NCBI RefSeq assembly: GCF_900626285.1
Contig: NZ_LR131148.1
Coordinates: 1-64,000 of the forward strand
Direction: 5' to 3'
DNA length: 64,000 nucleotides
DNA from: Intestinimonas massiliensis (ex Afouda et al. 2020)
GTDB lineage: Bacteria > Bacillota > Clostridia > Oscillospirales > Oscillospiraceae
A program made the translations under genes and the position numbers. Positions within the stretch are counted from its first letter, which is position 1, and every line of letters begins with the position of its first letter. A model generated the notes under the pieces. It did no database searches. It was not told where the DNA came from and was given only the letters and a program-made list of their open reading frames with translations. Below are positions 16,737-24,837 of this stretch, piece by piece.

Positions 16737-17579
16737 ATGAGAGAATATACGATCACAGAAGCGCAGCTGAATGCGTTTCAGACCCGGCTTCTGGAAGAAG
16801 AGCGCAGTGCAGCCACTATTGAAAAGTACATGCTGAATGTACGTCAATTCGCTCTGTTTTTAGATAATGCTGATCTGACCAAAACTGCTGTTGCACATTG
16901 GAAAAAGAAGCTGCTGGAGCACTGCGCACCGTCCACGGTCAACGGAAAGCTGACAGCGCTGGACCGCTTTCTGCAACTTCTCGGCGCGGAAGAGTGCTGT
17001 GTCAGGCATCTGAAGATCCAGCGCAAGCTGTTTCGGGAAGCCGGGCGGGACTTGAGCCGGGAGGAGTACCTGCGGCTGCTGTCTGCGGCGCAGAGCCAGG
17101 GCAAGGAGCGGCTGGGCCTGCTGATGGAGAGCATCTGCGCCACAGGGATCCGGGTCAGTGAGGTGTGCTATCTGACGGTGGAGGCGGTCCGCTGCGGGAG
17201 GGCGGAGGTGGCGCTGAAGGGAAAGATCCGCACCATTCTGATCCCATCCAAGCTGTGCAGAAAGCTGTTGAAATACGCGAAGAAAATGAAAATCGCTTCC
17301 GGCGAGATCTTTCTCACCAGAAGCGGAAGGGGGATGTCCAGAAAACAGATCTGGGCGGAAATGAAAAGAGTCTGTACAAAAGCAGGGGTGGAGCCGGAGA
17401 AAGTGTTTCCCCATAACCTGCGGCATCTTTTTGCAAGAAGCTTTTATCAGGCGTGCCGGGACGTGGCAGGCCTGGCGGACGTGCTGGGACATTCCAGCAT
17501 TGAAACAACGCGGATTTATCTGATTTCCACCGGAATGGAGTACACCAGGACCATGGAAGGGCTGAGGCTGTTGTCCTGA
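16737..17579 (+). CDS. Tyrosine recombinase, XerC/D-like (280 aa)
   Basis: A site-specific recombinase that cuts DNA through a 3'-phosphotyrosine. The N-terminal SAM-like core-binding domain covers about residues 6-90 and the catalytic domain 105-275. Catalytic residues are visible: Arg139 in ATGIRVSE, Lys161/163 in the beta hairpin, His226 and Arg229 in HNLRH, His252 in GHSS and the nucleophile Tyr261. It has no arm-binding domain, excisionase or phage genes beside it. A few bases past its stop lies a 303-bp segment bounded by 19-bp inverted repeats, so the most likely job is inverting that segment. The window shows no XerC/XerD pair to compare with, and chromosome-dimer resolution is a less likely alternative. 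Confidence 0.88.
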   Translation: MREYTITEAQLNAFQTRLLEEERSAATIEKYMLNVRQFALFLDNADLTKTAVAHWKKKLLEHCAPSTVNGKLTALDRFLQLLGAEECCVRHLKIQRKLFREAGRDLSREEYLRLLSAAQSQGKERLGLLMESICATGIRVSEVCYLTVEAVRCGRAEVALKGKIRTILIPSKLCRKLLKYAKKMKIASGEIFLTRSGRGMSRKQIWAEMKRVCTKAGVEPEKVFPHNLRHLFARSFYQACRDVAGLADVLGHSSIETTRIYLISTGMEYTRTMEGLRLLS

Positions 17580-17589
17580 ATGGGAACTG

Positions 17590-17608
17590 GACAGAATACA
17601 TATTCTGT
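17590..17608 (+). repeat. Left inverted repeat of the invertible segment
   Basis: GACAGAATACATATTCTGT. The core is ACAGAATA-CA-TATTCTGT, a perfect 8-bp dyad with a 2-base asymmetric centre. It starts 10 bases after the recombinase stop codon. Confidence 0.8.
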
Positions 17609-17655
17609 CTACTCTATGGATGACGGCACATATCTCCCATACTTTGACATAGTGT

Positions 17656-17684
17656 ATTTTACCATTCGCAAACCAATAAATCAA
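17656..17684 (-). promoter_or_regulatory. Promoter inside the invertible segment
   Basis: On the minus strand TTGATT (17684-17679), a 17-base spacer, then TAAAAT (17661-17656) preceded by TGG, giving an extended -10. It points toward the recombinase gene end as drawn. After inversion the start point would lie about 40 bases inside the right repeat and reads into the zinc-ribbon gene. Confidence 0.7.
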
Positions 17685-17770
17685 CCCTCTTCCGGTTTCA
17701 GCGCAGCAAAATAGCGCGCGGATTTGCTCCGTGCGTATACACAGGTTTATAAAACCCAATATTTAACTGT

Positions 17771-17804
17771 AACGCCATGAGTTTCCATGGCGTTTTTCTT
17801 TTTT
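17771..17804 (+). terminator. Intrinsic terminator inside the invertible segment
   Basis: AACGCCATG and CATGGCGTT form a stem with a 6-base loop, followed by a T-rich run (TTTTTCTTTTTT). It acts only on plus-strand transcripts in the drawn orientation, so it would stop recombinase read-through from reaching the downstream genes. Inverted, it has no T tract on the sense strand. Confidence 0.8.
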
Positions 17805-17873
17805 ACCGCATGCATTCAAATAATTTGAAGTTTTTTCTAATAAAACCATGCAATACAGTAGGAGGACGATGTA

Positions 17874-17892
17874 ACAGAATATGTATTCTGTC
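17874..17892 (-). repeat. Right inverted repeat of the invertible segment
   Basis: The reverse complement of the left repeat, identical over 19 bases; the plus strand reads ACAGAATA-TG-TATTCTGT-C. The zinc-ribbon gene begins about 75 bases beyond it. Confidence 0.8.
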
Positions 17893-17966
17893 AAAAAAGA
17901 GAGAACCAGCGACCCGCGCGATTAAGGAGGAAGAGAACCGGGAGGTGGGGGAATATACGTGAGACA

Positions 17967-19106
17967 TTGCAGGACTATTGCGAACGTACCGGGCAGCGGG
18001 AGCTGCTGGAACAGTGGGATCCGGAAAAGAACGGGGATTTGACACCCGGCGGGGTGAGTTACGGGAGCAAGCGAGAGGTCTGGTGGCGCTGTCTCGAGGG
18101 ACACACTTGGAAGGTGTCCGTCACATCCCGCACCAACAATCATACGGAATGTCCCTATTGCGCGGGCAAGCGAGCCATACCGGGAAAAACAGATTTGGGC
18201 ACATTATTCCCAGACTTGGCAAAGGAATGGGATCCGGTCAGGAATCTTCCGCTGACGCCGGAGCAGGTCCTTCCCGGCAGCCACAAAAAGGTGTGGTGGC
18301 GGTGCGAGAAGGGCCATGAATGGCAGGCGGTAATCAAGTCGCGTGTCAGCGGCTGCGGCTGTCCTGTCTGCGCCAATCGCGCCCTTGAGCAGGGCGAGAA
18401 TGACCTGGCAACTAGGTATCCCGAACTGAGCCGCCAATGGCATCCCACGAAAAACGGGACCCTGCGGCCGGAGGACGTGCTGGCGGGTACCCACCGAAAA
18501 GTGTGGTGGCGGTGTGAAAAGGGCCATGAATGGCAGGCCCAGGTGTCCGCCCGGGTCAACGGAAACAGCGGGTGTCCGGTCTGCGGAGGCAAGGTGGTGA
18601 TCCCGGGCGAGAACGATCTGCTCAGCCGCTTTCCACAGATTGCCGCGCAATGGGAAACGGAGCGCAACGGCAGTCTGCGGCCGGATCAGGTCTCCCCATA
18701 CAGCAACCGGCGGGTCTGGTGGCGATGTGACAGGGGACATGTTTACCGGGCGGCGGTATCATCCCGGACGATGCGGGGTTCCGACTGCCCCTACTGTGCA
18801 GGGAAAAAGGTACTGCCTGGTTTCAACGATCTGGCCACGCGGGAACCCGCTATCGCGGCCCAGTGGCATCCCACGCTGAATGGTACATTGACGCCGGCCA
18901 TGGTGACGGTGGGCTCCCATCAGAAGGTCTGGTGGCAATGCCCGCAAGGGCATGTGTGGAAGACCGTGATCCATATCCGGACAGGGCCGAAGCGATGCGG
19001 CTGTCCGGTCTGTGCCGGAAAGGTCAGGCAGAGACCCTATCAACGGTATATGACGGCGGAACCGGAGGCGGCGCACAGCCTCTGGGGAAGCCAACATATA
19101 AAATGA
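17967..19106 (+). CDS. Multi-repeat zinc-ribbon protein, DUF4379 type (379 aa)
   Basis: Five tandem copies of a roughly 65-residue module with the pattern EWxPxxNxxLTPxxVxxGSxxKVWWRCxxGHxWxxxVxxR followed by a CPxCAGK zinc ribbon. Cys/His pairs in CxxGH and CPxC can bind zinc in every copy. The family is widespread in gut bacteria and often linked to DNA-binding or mobile contexts, but its function is unknown to me. The start is uncertain: TTG at 17967 lacks a well-placed ribosome site. AAGGAGG at 17924 is far away and the frame stays open upstream to 17862 without a usual start. No outward promoter is visible in the drawn state, so expression likely depends on inversion of the segment before it. 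Confidence 0.8.
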   Translation: MQDYCERTGQRELLEQWDPEKNGDLTPGGVSYGSKREVWWRCLEGHTWKVSVTSRTNNHTECPYCAGKRAIPGKTDLGTLFPDLAKEWDPVRNLPLTPEQVLPGSHKKVWWRCEKGHEWQAVIKSRVSGCGCPVCANRALEQGENDLATRYPELSRQWHPTKNGTLRPEDVLAGTHRKVWWRCEKGHEWQAQVSARVNGNSGCPVCGGKVVIPGENDLLSRFPQIAAQWETERNGSLRPDQVSPYSNRRVWWRCDRGHVYRAAVSSRTMRGSDCPYCAGKKVLPGFNDLATREPAIAAQWHPTLNGTLTPAMVTVGSHQKVWWQCPQGHVWKTVIHIRTGPKRCGCPVCAGKVRQRPYQRYMTAEPEAAHSLWGSQHIK

Positions 19107-19130
19107 GGAAACTAACAGGAGGACGGCAAA

Positions 19131-21881
19131 ATGAAACGAATGCGACAACGGATTTTTGGTGCGCTGCTTGCTTTTGCTGTGGCGTTGTCTTTGATGCCTG
19201 CAACAGTGATGGCTGTTGACGTCAAGACATTCACCGATGTCAAAGAGGACAGCTGGTATTACGACTACGTCAAGTACGTGGCGGACAAGGAATACTTCCA
19301 GGGGACCAGCGCTGCTACCTTCTCCCCCGAGGTGACCATGACCCGCGCCATGTTTGTCACCGCGGTGTCCCGGGTGGCCGGTGAGACCGGTGACGCCACG
19401 GTATCGCCCTTTACTGATGTGCCTGCCAACACCTGGTACACCGCCGCGGTGGACTGGGCCGTGGAGAAGGGCATCGTAAACGGCATCGGCGGCAACAAGT
19501 TTAACCCCGAGCAGAAGATCACCCGCGAGGATATGTGCGCCGCCATGGCCCGGTTCATCAGCTATCTGGAGACCAGCCAGAAGAAGACCTTTAAGAAAAC
19601 TGCGAATGCCATTGATTTCCCCGACGCAAATGAGATCAGCGCATACGCCAAGAACGCGGTGGAGAGCTGTGTGGCTTACGGCCTGGTGTACGGCACCGGC
19701 GACGGCAGCTTCAAACCCAAGGCCGACGCCAGCCGTGCGGAAGTGGCGGCCATGATCTACCGTCTGTCCCTGCTGACCACCGAGGGCCAGGTTCCCTCCG
19801 GCGGCGGCGGTGGCGGCGGCGGTGTGACTGCCACCAGCTACACCATCACCTTCATGGACGGCACCGAGACCCTCGGCACGGTGACCACTGCCAGCAACAC
19901 CAGCACTGAGAAGACCTTTACCACCATGGCGGCTCCCACCTCCGAGGGTAAGGTTTTCGTGAACTGGAACGCCAAGGCGGACGGCACCGGCGATGCCTAC
20001 GCTCCTTCCACCGAGTACACCGCCACCGGCGACATGACCCTGTATGCCCAGTGGATTGACGCCAAGGACTACATCGGCCAGTCTGTCAAGGCGGTCATGG
20101 ATCAGATCAACGCCCAGTATGTGGACACCGGCAAGACCGACGCCAGCTATGCCAACAGCTCCGTGGAGATGGACCGGCTGGTGTTCAACAGCGTCAGAAA
20201 CGGCGACGTCCGCACCCAGACCGTCAGCGGCAGCGCTGAGATTTCCCAGGACCTGGTGGTGGCGGTGATCGAGAAGGCCGCTACGTTTGCCTGCCAGATC
20301 CTGACCGATGACAAGCCCGCCCAGGACGAGGTCGAGAGCGCCATCGACGACATTGTGGACGAGATGGAATCCTATCTGGGCATCACCATTACCGACAAGA
20401 CCCTGCAGGAGATCAAGGACCAGGTTTACGACAAGGTCGTCAGCATGGCCAAGCCCCTGTGGGCCAACTTCAAGGATGAGAACGGTGTGTACTACACCGG
20501 CGACGTGACCGTTTCCGCCGGCAGCGAGACCGTGACTGTCAAGGTCGACACCCAGACCACCCTGGTGGGCGGCCGCCGGGACGCCGTGAAGAAGATCGGC
20601 GTGGCCCTGGCCAAGGACCTGTATGCCGACCTGAAGAGCTACACCTCCTACACCAACAAGGTGGAGATGGCGGGTACTGTTACCTTCAAGTTCTCCGACA
20701 ACGCCGCCCATGGTGCCGATACCAATCCGTATCCCCACACTTACCCCGTGACCCTGAAGGTGGTTCTGAACGGCGGCGAGCTGATCGAGTACAAATTCAA
20801 CAGCCAGAGCTATGTGAAGCTGAACGTGACCGAGGCTGTCCAGGCTGAGTACGAGGAGCAGCTGGACGCGGTGGTGAAGGCCGCTCTGAGCAGTACCGCC
20901 GTGAAGGACGAGCTGGAGGGCCGGATCGACTCCACCGTGGAGAAGTTTACCGACAACCAGACCTTCCAGGACCTGACCTCCACCATGGTGACCATCGGTA
21001 TGGCCGCCGACCAGGATCAGGCCGACAAGCTGTACATCAAGCCTGCCATGAGCACCTGGCAGAAGGCCAACATGGATCTGGACGACCTGGCCAACAGCCC
21101 CCTGTTCAAGATCTACTGGGAGCAGGACCCCAACGCCGCCTATGTGAACGACGCGGTGTATAAGCTGGTGGACGACGTGGCCCAGAAGGCCGGCGAGTAC
21201 GTGCTGGGCCAGCTGGACGCGAAGCTGTCCGACTGGATGATGGATGCCCTGGGCAAGAGCGTCACTCCGGAGCATCTGCTGGAGACCCTGCAGGACAACA
21301 CCATCAGCATTGAGTTTGCCAATATCGACAATGAGGCGGTTCTGAACTATGTTCTGGCCGTGGTCAGCGATCAGTGGCGCGCCGACGTTGGCGGCACTGC
21401 CATGAACTACACCGGCGCTGCCGCTCCCGCCATGCGGACCGAGGTGGATAAGCTGGTGCGGAACGCCCTGGAGGACACCAACTATTACACCTATCTGGAG
21501 AAGGCCCTGAAGCTGCAGAAGGTGGACACCATGAAGGATCTGCAGCTGGGCAACCTGGCCACCCTGCTGGATAAGCCCGGCTTCCAGAACGCCATTGCCG
21601 GCCGGGGCGACAGCCTGGTGAACCGGGTGACCAACCTGATCGGCCGCCTGCCCGCCGGTGCCTCCGTCACCATCAACGGCGTGACCCTGAACAAGGCGGC
21701 TCTGGCCGATATCCAGAACGCATCCACCACCGTGGAGGCCTGCCAGGCTCTGGCCGACCTGATCGGTCAGGACGGGCTGCGGACCCTCACCCTCAACAGC
21801 TTTGCCGGCGAGGGCATGGAGATCACGGTGCAGTACAATGCCCGTACCTTCACCTTCCACCTGGTGGTTGAAGTGGCATAA
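19131..21881 (+). CDS. SLH-domain surface protein with InlB-type repeat (916 aa)
   Basis: An exported surface protein. A signal peptide (residues 1-28, ending VMA) is followed by three SLH domains (about 33-78, 93-142, 161-212; FTDVKEDSWYYDYVKYV, FTDVPANTWYTAAVDWA), which bind cell-wall glycan. A run of eight glycines (224-231) leads to one Listeria-Bacteroides-type beta repeat (237-305, FVNWNAKADGTG...YTATGDMTLYAQW). The last 610 residues are acidic, mostly helical, and not recognised. It starts 24 bases after the zinc-ribbon gene behind AGGAGG, so both probably share the switchable promoter. Ends at a double hairpin. Confidence 0.85.
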   Translation: MKRMRQRIFGALLAFAVALSLMPATVMAVDVKTFTDVKEDSWYYDYVKYVADKEYFQGTSAATFSPEVTMTRAMFVTAVSRVAGETGDATVSPFTDVPANTWYTAAVDWAVEKGIVNGIGGNKFNPEQKITREDMCAAMARFISYLETSQKKTFKKTANAIDFPDANEISAYAKNAVESCVAYGLVYGTGDGSFKPKADASRAEVAAMIYRLSLLTTEGQVPSGGGGGGGGVTATSYTITFMDGTETLGTVTTASNTSTEKTFTTMAAPTSEGKVFVNWNAKADGTGDAYAPSTEYTATGDMTLYAQWIDAKDYIGQSVKAVMDQINAQYVDTGKTDASYANSSVEMDRLVFNSVRNGDVRTQTVSGSAEISQDLVVAVIEKAATFACQILTDDKPAQDEVESAIDDIVDEMESYLGITITDKTLQEIKDQVYDKVVSMAKPLWANFKDENGVYYTGDVTVSAGSETVTVKVDTQTTLVGGRRDAVKKIGVALAKDLYADLKSYTSYTNKVEMAGTVTFKFSDNAAHGADTNPYPHTYPVTLKVVLNGGELIEYKFNSQSYVKLNVTEAVQAEYEEQLDAVVKAALSSTAVKDELEGRIDSTVEKFTDNQTFQDLTSTMVTIGMAADQDQADKLYIKPAMSTWQKANMDLDDLANSPLFKIYWEQDPNAAYVNDAVYKLVDDVAQKAGEYVLGQLDAKLSDWMMDALGKSVTPEHLLETLQDNTISIEFANIDNEAVLNYVLAVVSDQWRADVGGTAMNYTGAAAPAMRTEVDKLVRNALEDTNYYTYLEKALKLQKVDTMKDLQLGNLATLLDKPGFQNAIAGRGDSLVNRVTNLIGRLPAGASVTINGVTLNKAALADIQNASTTVEACQALADLIGQDGLRTLTLNSFAGEGMEITVQYNARTFTFHLVVEVA

Positions 21882-21928
21882 TCATAGCAACTTTCCGAGC
21901 AAATGATCCCGAGATGACCTTCCGGATG

Positions 21929-22007
21929 CCGGGGGGCGGGTTCCCGCCCCCCGGGTCAGCCGGATCGGAGCATATGGGCCAAAGCCGGAGCGCTCCGACT
22001 TTGGCCC
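21929..22007 (+). terminator. Two hairpins after the SLH gene
   Basis: First hairpin: CCGGGGGGCGGG and CCCGCCCCCCGG with a TT loop (21929-21954), very stable, no T tract. Second: GGGCCAAAG...CTTTGGCCC with an inner CGGAGCGCTCCG (21976-22007), followed by GTTTGTTCT. The second is the likelier terminator between the SLH unit and the pilus locus. No clear pilB promoter is visible in the 173-base gap. Confidence 0.65.
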
Positions 22008-22054
22008 GTTTGTTCTGACCGGGGATTCCCAACCGCCCAAAGGAGGACAAGCCG

Positions 22055-23764
22055 TTGAACGAGAAACTGCTCAACTATCTGGTAAAACACGAATATCTGG
22101 ATCAGGGGCAGGCCAACAAACTGTGGGAGGAGCAGCGGGCCACCCGCAAGTCGGTGCGTGAGCTGCTGCTGGAGCACGGTATCCTGCCGGAGGAACAGAT
22201 CATAGAGGCGTTGTCCGCCATCTCCCACATCCCCACCGTGCGGCTGTATGAGAACCAGATCCCGCTGGAGGTACGGCAGCTGGTGCGGCCGGATCTGCTG
22301 CGGGAGTATGTGGTGATTCCATTTGCCTTCGACCCGGAGGACAGCGGTGTGCTGCGGGTCGCCATCAACGACCCGATGAACATGAAGGGCCGGGACGTGG
22401 TGTCCATCAGCAGCAAGTGCCGGGTGCGGCCCTATCTGGCCACCACGGCGGACATTCTGCTGTCCATCGACCGTTACTATGGTACGGAGGAGATCCAGGA
22501 GGCCGCCGAACAGTACACCCAGAGCACGGAGACGGACGCCTCGGTGGAGGAACAGCTGCTTCAGGAGGATGTGAATTCCTCCCCGGTGGTGGTGCTGGTC
22601 ACCTCTCTGGTGGAGCAGGCGGTGCGTCAGCGGGCCTCCGACGTCCACATCGAGGCCGGGCCGGACCGGGTCCGGGTGCGGTTCCGGGTGGACGGCGTCC
22701 TGTATTCCACCGCCGCTTACGACCTGCGGCTGCTGCCTGCCATTGTGGCCCGTGTGAAGATCATCAGCGGCCTGGATATTTCGGAAAAGCGCAAGCCCCA
22801 GGACGGCCGCTTTTCCACTACCGTGGACCGGCGGGAGTACGATGTGCGCGTGTCCACCCTGCCCACGGTGTACGGCGAAAAGTGCGTGCTCCGGCTGGCC
22901 CAGAAGAAGGCCCTCAGCCGCAGCAAGCGGGTGCTGGGCCTCACCCCGGAGGACCTGGTCAAATTCGACCACATCCTGAAAAAGCCCAACGGCATCGTGC
23001 TGGTCACCGGCCCCACCGGCTCCGGCAAGTCCACCACGCTGTACACCGCCCTCAATGAGCTCAACAGCGACAAGGTGAATATCGTCACGGTAGAGGACCC
23101 TGTGGAGGCCAACATCGAGGGCATCAACCAGGTACAGGTCAATCCCAAGGCCGACCTGACCTTTGCCAACGCCCTGCGCTCCATCCTCCGCCAGGACCCG
23201 GACATCATCATGATCGGCGAGATCCGGGACGGCGAGACCGCCTCCATCGCCGTACAGGCCTCCATCACCGGCCACCTGGTGGTGAGCACCCTGCACACCA
23301 ACGACACCGCCAGCAGCATCACCCGCCTGCTGGACATGGGTGTGGAGAGCTATCTGATCGCCGACGCCACGGTGGGCATCATCGCCCAGCGGCTGGTGCG
23401 GCGTTTGTGCCCCAACTGCAAGCGGACACGGCCCATTCTGGAGCACGAGGCGGAATATCTGGGCCTGCCCCGGGAGCAGTGGGCGTCCACCTCCCTCAGC
23501 GAGCCGGTAGGCTGCCGGCGCTGCGGCGGGACGGGCTATTTTGACCGCATCGGCGTTTATGAGGTCATGGAGATCACCACCGCCCTGCGCACCATGATCG
23601 CCCGGCGGCGCTCCACCGACGAGCTGCGGCAGGAGGCCATCCGGGAGGGAATGGTGACCATGCGGGACAATGCCCGCCGGCTGGTGCTGGAGGGGGTCAC
23701 CTCCCTGAGCGAAATGCAGCGCATCAGCGTGGAGGACCAGAACGCGCAGGAGGAGCTTGCATGA
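22055..23764 (+). CDS. pilB: Type IV pilus assembly ATPase PilB (569 aa)
   Basis: The hexameric extension motor that drives pilin polymerisation from the cytoplasmic face. An N-terminal MshEN-type domain (about 1-150) precedes the secretion ATPase core: SDVHIEAG, Walker A GPTGSGKSTT, the aspartate box EDPVEANIEGINQVQVN, Walker B IMIGEIRDGETA, HTNDTASSITRL, and a zinc tetracysteine (CPNCKR...CRRCGGTGY). It starts at TTG 7 bases after AAAGGAGG. First gene of a full pilus locus, overlapping pilT by 4 bases. Confidence 0.93.
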   Translation: MNEKLLNYLVKHEYLDQGQANKLWEEQRATRKSVRELLLEHGILPEEQIIEALSAISHIPTVRLYENQIPLEVRQLVRPDLLREYVVIPFAFDPEDSGVLRVAINDPMNMKGRDVVSISSKCRVRPYLATTADILLSIDRYYGTEEIQEAAEQYTQSTETDASVEEQLLQEDVNSSPVVVLVTSLVEQAVRQRASDVHIEAGPDRVRVRFRVDGVLYSTAAYDLRLLPAIVARVKIISGLDISEKRKPQDGRFSTTVDRREYDVRVSTLPTVYGEKCVLRLAQKKALSRSKRVLGLTPEDLVKFDHILKKPNGIVLVTGPTGSGKSTTLYTALNELNSDKVNIVTVEDPVEANIEGINQVQVNPKADLTFANALRSILRQDPDIIMIGEIRDGETASIAVQASITGHLVVSTLHTNDTASSITRLLDMGVESYLIADATVGIIAQRLVRRLCPNCKRTRPILEHEAEYLGLPREQWASTSLSEPVGCRRCGGTGYFDRIGVYEVMEITTALRTMIARRRSTDELRQEAIREGMVTMRDNARRLVLEGVTSLSEMQRISVEDQNAQEELA

Positions 23765-24810
23765 TTGACCTGGAATCGCTCATGGGGCGGGCGGCAGCCA
23801 CCAACGCCTCCGATATCCACCTGACGGTGGGCCTTTCCCCGGTACTTCGGGTGGACGGTGAACTGCTGAATGAGGCGGGAGAGCCGCTGACAGAGCAGGA
23901 CGTGGTCCAGGCGGCGGAGGAGCTGGCCACCCCCCAGCAGATCGAGAGCCTGCAAAAGGTGGGGGAGATCGACTTTGCCGTTACCTTCCACCAGCACATC
24001 CGCCTGCGGTGCAATATCTATCGCCAGTGCAGACATACCGCCATCGCCCTGCGTCTGCTGCCGCTGCGGGTCCCCACGGCGGAGGAGCTGGATCTGCCCC
24101 GGATCATCGTGGAGCAGGCGGAAAAGCCCCGGGGGCTGGTGCTCATTACCGGCCCCACCGGCTCGGGCAAAAGCTCCACTCTGGCGGCCCTGCTGGACCA
24201 CATCAACCACACGGCCCGGCGGCACATCATTACCCTGGAAAACCCCATTGAGTATATCCACCAGCGGGACCGCTGCGTGATCAACCAGCGGGAGGTGGGG
24301 GTGGATACCGGCAGCTTCGCCGCCGGCCTCCGGGCCGCCCTGCGGCAGGACCCAGACGTGATCCTGGTGGGCGAGATGCGGGATCTGGAGACCATCTCCA
24401 CCGCCATCACCGCCGCCGAGACCGGCCACCTGGTGTTCGGCACCCTCCACACCAAGGGGGCGGCCAACACGGTGGACCGTATCGTGGACGTCTTTCCCGC
24501 CAGCCAGCAGGAGCAGGTACGCATCCAGCTGGCCGACGTGCTGGAATGCGCCATCGGCCAGACGCTGCTGCCCCGGATCGGCGACGGCCGCCGGGCGGCC
24601 TTTGAGGTCATGGTGGGCACCCCTGCGGTGCGCAGCCTGATCCGGCAGAACAAGTCCTTCCAGATCGCCAGCACCATGCAGACGGGCAAGGGAATGGGCA
24701 TGATCCTGCTGGACGACGCCCTGGCGGAGCTGGTCCGCTCCGGAGAGGTGTCCCTGGAGGCGGCCTCCGCGGCCGCCAATGATCCCCGGATCCTGCAGCG
24801 TATCCGTTGA
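23761..24810 (+). CDS. pilT: Type IV pilus retraction ATPase PilT (349 aa)
   Basis: The disassembly motor that retracts pili and so powers twitching or DNA uptake. PAS-like N-terminal domain with ATNASDIHLTVG, Walker A GPTGSGKSST, aspartate box ENPIEYIHQRDRCVINQREVG, Walker B ILVGEMRDLETI, and the His box HLVFGTLHT. The AIRNLIRE-type retraction motif region appears as AVRSLIRQNKSFQI. ATGA overlap with pilB. The presence of PilT means the pilus is probably retractile. Confidence 0.93.
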   Translation: MIDLESLMGRAAATNASDIHLTVGLSPVLRVDGELLNEAGEPLTEQDVVQAAEELATPQQIESLQKVGEIDFAVTFHQHIRLRCNIYRQCRHTAIALRLLPLRVPTAEELDLPRIIVEQAEKPRGLVLITGPTGSGKSSTLAALLDHINHTARRHIITLENPIEYIHQRDRCVINQREVGVDTGSFAAGLRAALRQDPDVILVGEMRDLETISTAITAAETGHLVFGTLHTKGAANTVDRIVDVFPASQQEQVRIQLADVLECAIGQTLLPRIGDGRRAAFEVMVGTPAVRSLIRQNKSFQIASTMQTGKGMGMILLDDALAELVRSGEVSLEAASAAANDPRILQRIR

Positions 24811-24837
24811 TTCTTTCCATAGGGAGGCAGCGCAACA

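Larger units (their letters stand above)
17590..17892. other. Probable invertible promoter segment (invertron), OFF as drawn
   Basis: Two exact 19-bp inverted repeats, each with a near-palindromic core and an asymmetric CA/TG centre, enclose 265 bases with no gene. Inside are a good extended -10 promoter on the minus strand and an intrinsic terminator on the plus strand. In the orientation given, the promoter fires left, away from the zinc-ribbon and SLH genes, and the terminator stops transcripts from the left. Inversion would turn the promoter toward them and disable the terminator. AGGAGGACG followed by ATG-TAA at 17869 just before the right repeat is a curious start-stop pair without a clear role. 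Confidence 0.75.

Noticed and set aside
16737..17579. The recombinase as a prophage integrase
   Set aside because: No attachment-site duplication, excisionase or phage genes lie beside it; the only phage-like genes are 44 kb away. The adjacent inverted repeats explain it better.
17644..17672. A plus-strand TTGACA inside the invertible segment as a forward promoter
   Set aside because: The -35 is perfect but no -10 lies at 16-18 bases, and the terminator at 17771 would stop the transcript anyway.
17777..17962. A 61-codon frame running across the right inverted repeat
   Set aside because: It begins inside the terminator hairpin, has no ribosome site and encodes no recognisable sequence.
18759..21860. 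A 1033-codon open frame on the minus strand
   Set aside because: It is antisense to the zinc-ribbon and SLH genes. Composition (His, Val, Gly runs) is that of a shadow frame and there is no ribosome site.
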